DNA from: Neostapfia colusana
Taxonomy: Eukaryota; Streptophyta; Magnoliopsida; Poales; Poaceae
Direction: 5' to 3'
Assembly: GCA_030760725.1 (NCBI GenBank)
Contig: JASWHV010000012.1
Coordinates: 35,061,652-35,125,651, forward strand
Length of the DNA: 64,000 bases
Shown here: piece by piece, positions 59,901 to 64,000 of the stretch
How positions within the stretch are numbered: position 1 is the stretch's first letter
How the letters are laid out: each line of letters opens with the position of its first letter
Position numbers and translations under genes: made by a program
The notes under the pieces: generated by a model
Databases searched by the model: none
Seen by the model: the letters and a program-made list of their open reading frames with translations, nothing else
Told to the model about the DNA's origin: nothing

Positions 59901-61636
59901 CAGTTCAAACTTTGGAGACCCATAACTTTGTGTAGAAAACTCCAAAAAGGGTGAGACCAATTTTGTTGGAATTCTCATAAGGAGTACTTCACAGAGGAAC
60001 AAATTTCTTGCTATGAAAATGCCCAGGAATTTCTGTAGAATTGTTTTTAGTAAATCCTTTAGGGATTTATTACAGGAGCAATTCTTTATGAAACATTCCC
60101 AAATTTGGCCAGAAAATCTTTTTCATAGTTACAGATCTCCAGTAAAAATTTGGGCTTCATTGGAGTTCATTTGCTAGGCTAAATTGCCTTCCAAGTTTCA
60201 GCCCTTATTTGGAAATTCAAATTTAAACAGAAACTTTTTCAGAACTTCTATCGAACTTCAAAAATTCATATATCTCTGTTGGTAGCTCCAAAAATGGTGA
60301 AATAAATTTTGTTAGAACCATGGAGACTTGACCTAATCAGATCTTCCACTGTTAGCAATGTCAAAGCTCCTGATTTGGGCTCAAAATTCAGAGAAGTCTT
60401 GTGCTTGTAGGAATTTTGGAGACCACAATGTACAATGACATTTCTCCAATTTTTGCTCAGATCGTCCTTAGAGAGTCTAGTATCCACTGTAAAAATTCCA
60501 AAGCCAATTAAGGAACATAAATAGCAGTAGCTATGAATAGAAGTGAGTTCTTATATTTCATAAGCACTTATACATATATTTTGCTACATCTCATATAGTG
60601 ACCGAAGTCGAAGAGACACAGGAGCCCTTGGACGTCCTGCCACCCGACGCTAACTTCTCGTCTTACTCGCAACCAGGCAAGCCTGGTTTGCACTTAAGTA
60701 CCTTTTATAAAGTTTTTCATTTCTATCACTTATGTCTAGGTTGAAATGTACGCATTAGAGTTAGGGTGATTGAAACCCCACTTGCATAGCCTTTTAAATC
60801 CTATGAAGGGTTGGGTAGCATTCAGACCCGACGAGTAGACAAGGCCCTGCTAATATGCTTAGGATCTCGGTAGAAGTCGAGTAGTTAGAATCTACTTGCG
60901 AGGTAAGGTTTTATCACACGGTTTGGTCAAAATAGAAAATGGCTTAAGAGTGGAGAAAATGAGACCCAGCAGGAGGGATAGGAAGAGTGAGTGGAGGTCT
61001 CACGTGTGTAGCCCTGTTGGTGTCGATTGAGGACCGAGTCGTGTGCTGTCCTGATGAACAAGTATCGAACAGTACCGGATGGCATACTGACATAAGCAGG
61101 AAACCGATGTAATTGGTTAACCTGGGTGCCGAGGCTTACCCAACCGTAAATAGGAGTGGGTTGAGGGTAGCAAGGTGTAAATCTGCCGGTGGGCACAGTC
61201 ACGCTCCACGCGGGGACCTCCTGCCCATTACGGATGGACCGGTTCGGTATTTGGGTTGCCTTTGAAAGGTTATTGCATACAACAGAGTAGGAAGGGGTGT
61301 GGACACGCTTCTGAAAGTGGGTGTATGCAACATGTTTTCCGGGTGTCTCCTGATTGCAATCACCGTCCCTCGCAGTTATTTAACTACCGCTTGTTCACTG
61401 TTCTGTGACGTAGTAAGAAGAGCAATAAGCCAGATGAATGATAATATGCTGTGATGAAATATTAATGTTTTGGAAACCATGTTTGCTGTAGAGGTAGCGC
61501 TAATTAAGTTTATTTTCATCTTTGGGCATCACCACATAGGAGGAAAGCGTTTCTTGTTTGATTGTGAACTTCCGATGTGAGGGCTGCCTAAGGCTCATTA
61601 AACTGTTGCTATAAAACTGAAATTAAGGATCAACAT
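56970..61636 (+). repeat. 5' part of a family C LTR (C3), interrupted by CACTA
   Basis: Starts TGTAAAAGCCCAAG within B5 pol and runs 4667 bp before the CACTA. Adding the roughly 450-bp tail seen in C1 and C2 gives an LTR near 5.1 kb. Contents: AT-rich 56970-57550, GC-rich 57550-58180, AT-rich 58180-58750, GC-rich 58750-59880 with a GAG/GTAAGAATT donor-like site near 59341-59350 matching family A, AT-rich 59880-60650, and a conserved core 60650-61636 with GAGTAG...CTACTT near 60879. Short open frames have no recognisable domain. Confidence 0.82.
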
Positions 61637-62045
61637 CACTACATGAAACATAGCAATTAACGAGGGTGAAATACCGTTGTAAATAAGCACATTACCCTCG
61701 TAAATAAGCTATTTGCGATGGTATTTACTTATTTATGAGGGTTTTTAGCCGTCAAAAATAAGTCGACGTAAATAAGTATATTTACGACGGTAACCATCGT
61801 AAATAAATTTATTTACGACGGCTAATTTTAGCCGCCATGAATAAGTCCACTCGCCACGTGGAACGGCGGGAAACTTATTTACGACGGGGTGGCTGTACCA
61901 TCGTAAATAAAGAGGCATTATTTACGACGGTACAGGCACCCCATCGTAAATAACAGGACACTATTTATGACGGTACAGCTACCTAGTCGTAAATAACAGA
62001 AATATTATTTATGACGGTACTGTATACAAAACCGTCATAAATAAG
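61637..62045. repeat. CACTA terminal inverted repeat and subterminal repeat array
   Basis: After the CACTACA terminus there are about a dozen copies of a 10-12 bp motif: forward ATTTACGACGG(T) near 61788, 61810, 61870, 61920 and the T-variant ATTTATGACGG near 61971 and 62008; inverse CCGTCGTAAATA/CCATCGTAAATA types near 61670, 61797, 61905, 61941 and 61986. In En/Spm such motifs bind the element's own TNPA-type protein. An A-rich tract at 62050-62068 and about 165 bp of plain AT-rich DNA lead to the gene. Confidence 0.82.
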
Positions 62046-62232
62046 TTTTTTTGTTTTTTAAAAAAAAACAGAAAATACTGACCGCTGGCTCTATGGCCAG
62101 TCCACTGGCTCGATAGCCAGCAACACAAACTGTCAGAAATCCATATATAAAGTATAATATCGCACGATCACAATCATAGAAAGTATATTACAAGTCCATC
62201 ACAAGCAATCAAATGACACGATACAAACGAAG

Positions 62233-62859
62233 CTACACATTACTACCACGGCCGCTACCCCCGGAGCCCGCAAAATCATCCTCAAGATGTCTGCTCACTC
62301 CTGGCACGTGCGGCGATGGAGTGCGAGCCTCCGTCCCTGATCCCTGTCATGTTTTAGCACATATTATTAGAATTTAGCAAGTTGAACTAGTTTTGACTTC
62401 ATTTTAGCAAGTTTAACTATATAAGACTATATTTGAGCAAGTTCAAAGTGTTTTGGTTATATTTGATAAAGTTCAACTATGTTTGTCTATAATAGAGCAA
62501 TGTTAACTAAGTTTAGTTATATTTGAGTAAGTTTAGTTATAATTGACCAAGCATGTCTAAATAAACTCAAGAGAGGTTCGTTTTTACCTGTGCTCCTGTA
62601 GTTGGCACCTGTGGCTGCTCTAGCTCGATCACCGGTGGTGGCTCCCACCGTGGAAGCTCCTGCTGTCCAGCCGTCATAGCCTGTGAATACAAACTATTAG
62701 CACATTTTTGCATTCATAATTTTGAAACATATACATATTTGAACGACAATTACTTACCACCATTGCCGCCTGAAACTGTAGCATGTACGAGTTGAGATAC
62801 TTCTCTCTGGCCCTAGTGGTTGTGGCCTGTCGCTCTCGCTCTAGTCGGAGCTCCTTCTG

Positions 62860-62906
<47 letters not shown>

Positions 62907-63972
62907 GAGCTCCTCCTGTGTCCGGCGGAGCTCGTCCTGGACACTTTGGAGCTCCAACAAGCTAGACCGGCTGGAAGAGCCAGCCTGCTGAGAGGAAGAG
63001 GACCTGGAGGGTCGTGCCTGCCTGGAGTCGACCACTCCTTGGAAGATGTCGAACCTAAATAAAGAAGAAAGTTTATTAGATTTTCATCGACCACTCCAAC
63101 AAAGTCGTACATAGTAATTGTAGAAGATGAAAACTCACCGGCCGTGAGGTTTTCCACGTCCACTTGCGTAAGCGGCTTCTGGGATGATTGTTGGCGAGTT
63201 CTGCCAATCATACTCCTCGCCGCAAAGCCTCCGTGCCTCCTGCCCATAACTGGTCTATAAATAAGAAAACAAAAGAATATTAGCTAGTCAGATTAAGAGA
63301 ATTCAATACATTTGATGAGACAACTCAGCAGTGCCTCTGTCACCGACTGAGAGCAGAGTTGGTCGGGCTGTGACGGATCACTTCCTCTATGACCTCTCTT
63401 CCACACCTCAATCGGTGGGGGCTCCTGACCAGTTGCGCGCTCCTATGGATGCACGTGTCAGCACAATGAAAATATGAAACATAAACAAACATTATACTTG
63501 GTAAGTTACACTTACAAGATGTTTTTTGGACCACAAATACCTGTCAGCACCAAAAAAGTGAGACGGGTCCGTCCCTCTGCTTTCTCGACGACTGCGGGAG
63601 AGGGCCTAGAAATCCTCACTCCCCCAGCGTAAGCAAAGGGCCTCATACGCCTCCGGCCTACCTTCTAGCCACTGGACTTCTCCACGACCCTACACAAATG
63701 TGTTATTAGTTGAAAGCACTTTAAATAGAATGAGATAATTGAACAAAATAAAATTGACAATTTACCTCCATGTATTGCTCCGTAGTCAGGTAAGTGGAAG
63801 ACGCCGCCCTGAAGTGGCCCAACTCTTGCTCGCCCGGATGTAGCTTGAAATATTTGTTGGTAGCTTGAATCTGGGCGCTCGAAAGGGCCTGAGTCACGAG
63901 CTTCCTGGCGTTGTGGTGGAAGACTAACCGGGCGTGGTCCACTGCACCCTCGTCCTCCAAACGGTACCGTGC
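62233..63972 (-). pseudogene. En/Spm-family transposase-like gene, multi-exon, decayed, 5' end outside window
   Basis: Exons by splice sites and frame, minus strand: 63766-63972 (ends EQYME), 63516-63689 (SHFFGADRYLWSKK motif), about 63325-63442 (EPPPIEVWKRGH), 63139-63254 (YASGRGKPHG), 62758-63054 (FDIFQGVVD then a coiled coil), 62588-62680 (Pro-rich), 62233-62343 (Gly/Ser-rich tail, TAG at 62233-62235). The motif order fits the plant Ptta/En/Spm transposase-like family; the role would be DNA binding and transposition. Defects: in-frame TAG at 63606-63608, and exons 4-5 total 413 nt, so the frame is lost, apparently within the (GA)n tract. The donor of the third exon is uncertain. Confidence 0.72.
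62864..62904. repeat. (CT/GA)n microsatellite inside a coding exon
   Basis: About 41 bases of pure CT repeat. On the minus strand it encodes alternating Arg-Glu in the coiled-coil segment of the transposase-like protein. Its odd length leaves the flanking coding parts in different frames. Confidence 0.88.
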
Positions 63973-64000
63973 CTTGCATAACAAATTTATAAGTAATTGT

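Larger units (their letters stand above)
61637..64000 (-). mobile_element. CACTA (En/Spm-like) DNA transposon, one end
   Basis: Begins CACTACATGAAAC at 61637, the class terminus, in the middle of C3 LTR sequence. The first 400 bp are packed with short motifs of the GTAAATA / TTTACGACGG type in both orientations. A decayed multi-exon gene for an En/Spm-family plant transposase-like protein follows on the minus strand, reading towards this end. CAT at 61634-61636 is the candidate 3-bp target duplication. The other terminus is outside the window. Confidence 0.87.

Noticed and set aside
1..64000. Host genes, tRNA, rRNA, CRISPR array, defence or biosynthetic cluster
   Set aside because: Every long stretch aligns with one of the LTR families or the CACTA. 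Nothing outside mobile elements was visible on either strand. The tRNA-Met-like strings are primer sites of 13 bases, not tRNA genes.

Overview
The window looks like intergenic heterochromatin from a large plant genome, most likely a grass (Poaceae). I see no host gene, rRNA, tRNA or CRISPR array. Nearly every base belongs to Ty3/gypsy LTR retrotransposons of the chromovirus (Tekay/Del-like) lineage. The evidence is a pol with a C-terminal chromodomain, 4-5 kb LTRs running TGTAA...CA, an initiator-tRNA-Met type primer site and a G-rich polypurine tract. A CACTA (En/Spm-like) DNA transposon occupies the right edge. The grass assignment is an inference from element types and nesting style.

I use three working family names. 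Family A (plus strand) carries an intact gag-pol. Family C (plus strand) is seen only as LTR pieces. Family B (minus strand) lacks gag and the protease active site and carries an unrelated small ORF in their place. A, B and C share diverged LTR modules, including a 7-bp/7-nt hairpin just before the LTR 3' end.

Layout: 1-18994 is an A array (gag-pol, LTR, leader, gag-pol, LTR) with a 10451-bp period. 18995-19461 is the 3' tail of a C LTR (C1). 19462-38957 is a B array (truncated LTR, internal, LTR, internal, LTR) with a 9133-bp period. 38958-47020 is an older, broken A copy (A3) with its 3' LTR. 47021-49845 is the 3' part of a C-type LTR (C2). 49846-56969 is a third, decayed B assembly with two LTRs, a 69-bp relic between them and a pol fragment. 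56970-61636 is the 5' part of a C LTR (C3). 61637-64000 is one end of a CACTA element with a decayed multi-exon gene on the minus strand.

The junctions define a nest. The old B assembly was entered by C2, C2 by A3, A3 by the B1-B2 array, that array by C1, and C1 by the A1-A2 array. On the right, C3 entered the old B assembly and the CACTA entered C3. Left halves of most interrupted elements lie outside the window.

The most notable points are three separate assemblies in which successive internal regions share a single LTR, a chromovirus subfamily that swapped gag and the protease core for an unrelated ORF, a gag without a visible zinc knuckle, and conserved stem-loops in otherwise diverged LTRs. 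A2 is the only complete copy with an open gag-pol and is the best candidate for a supplier of proteins in trans.
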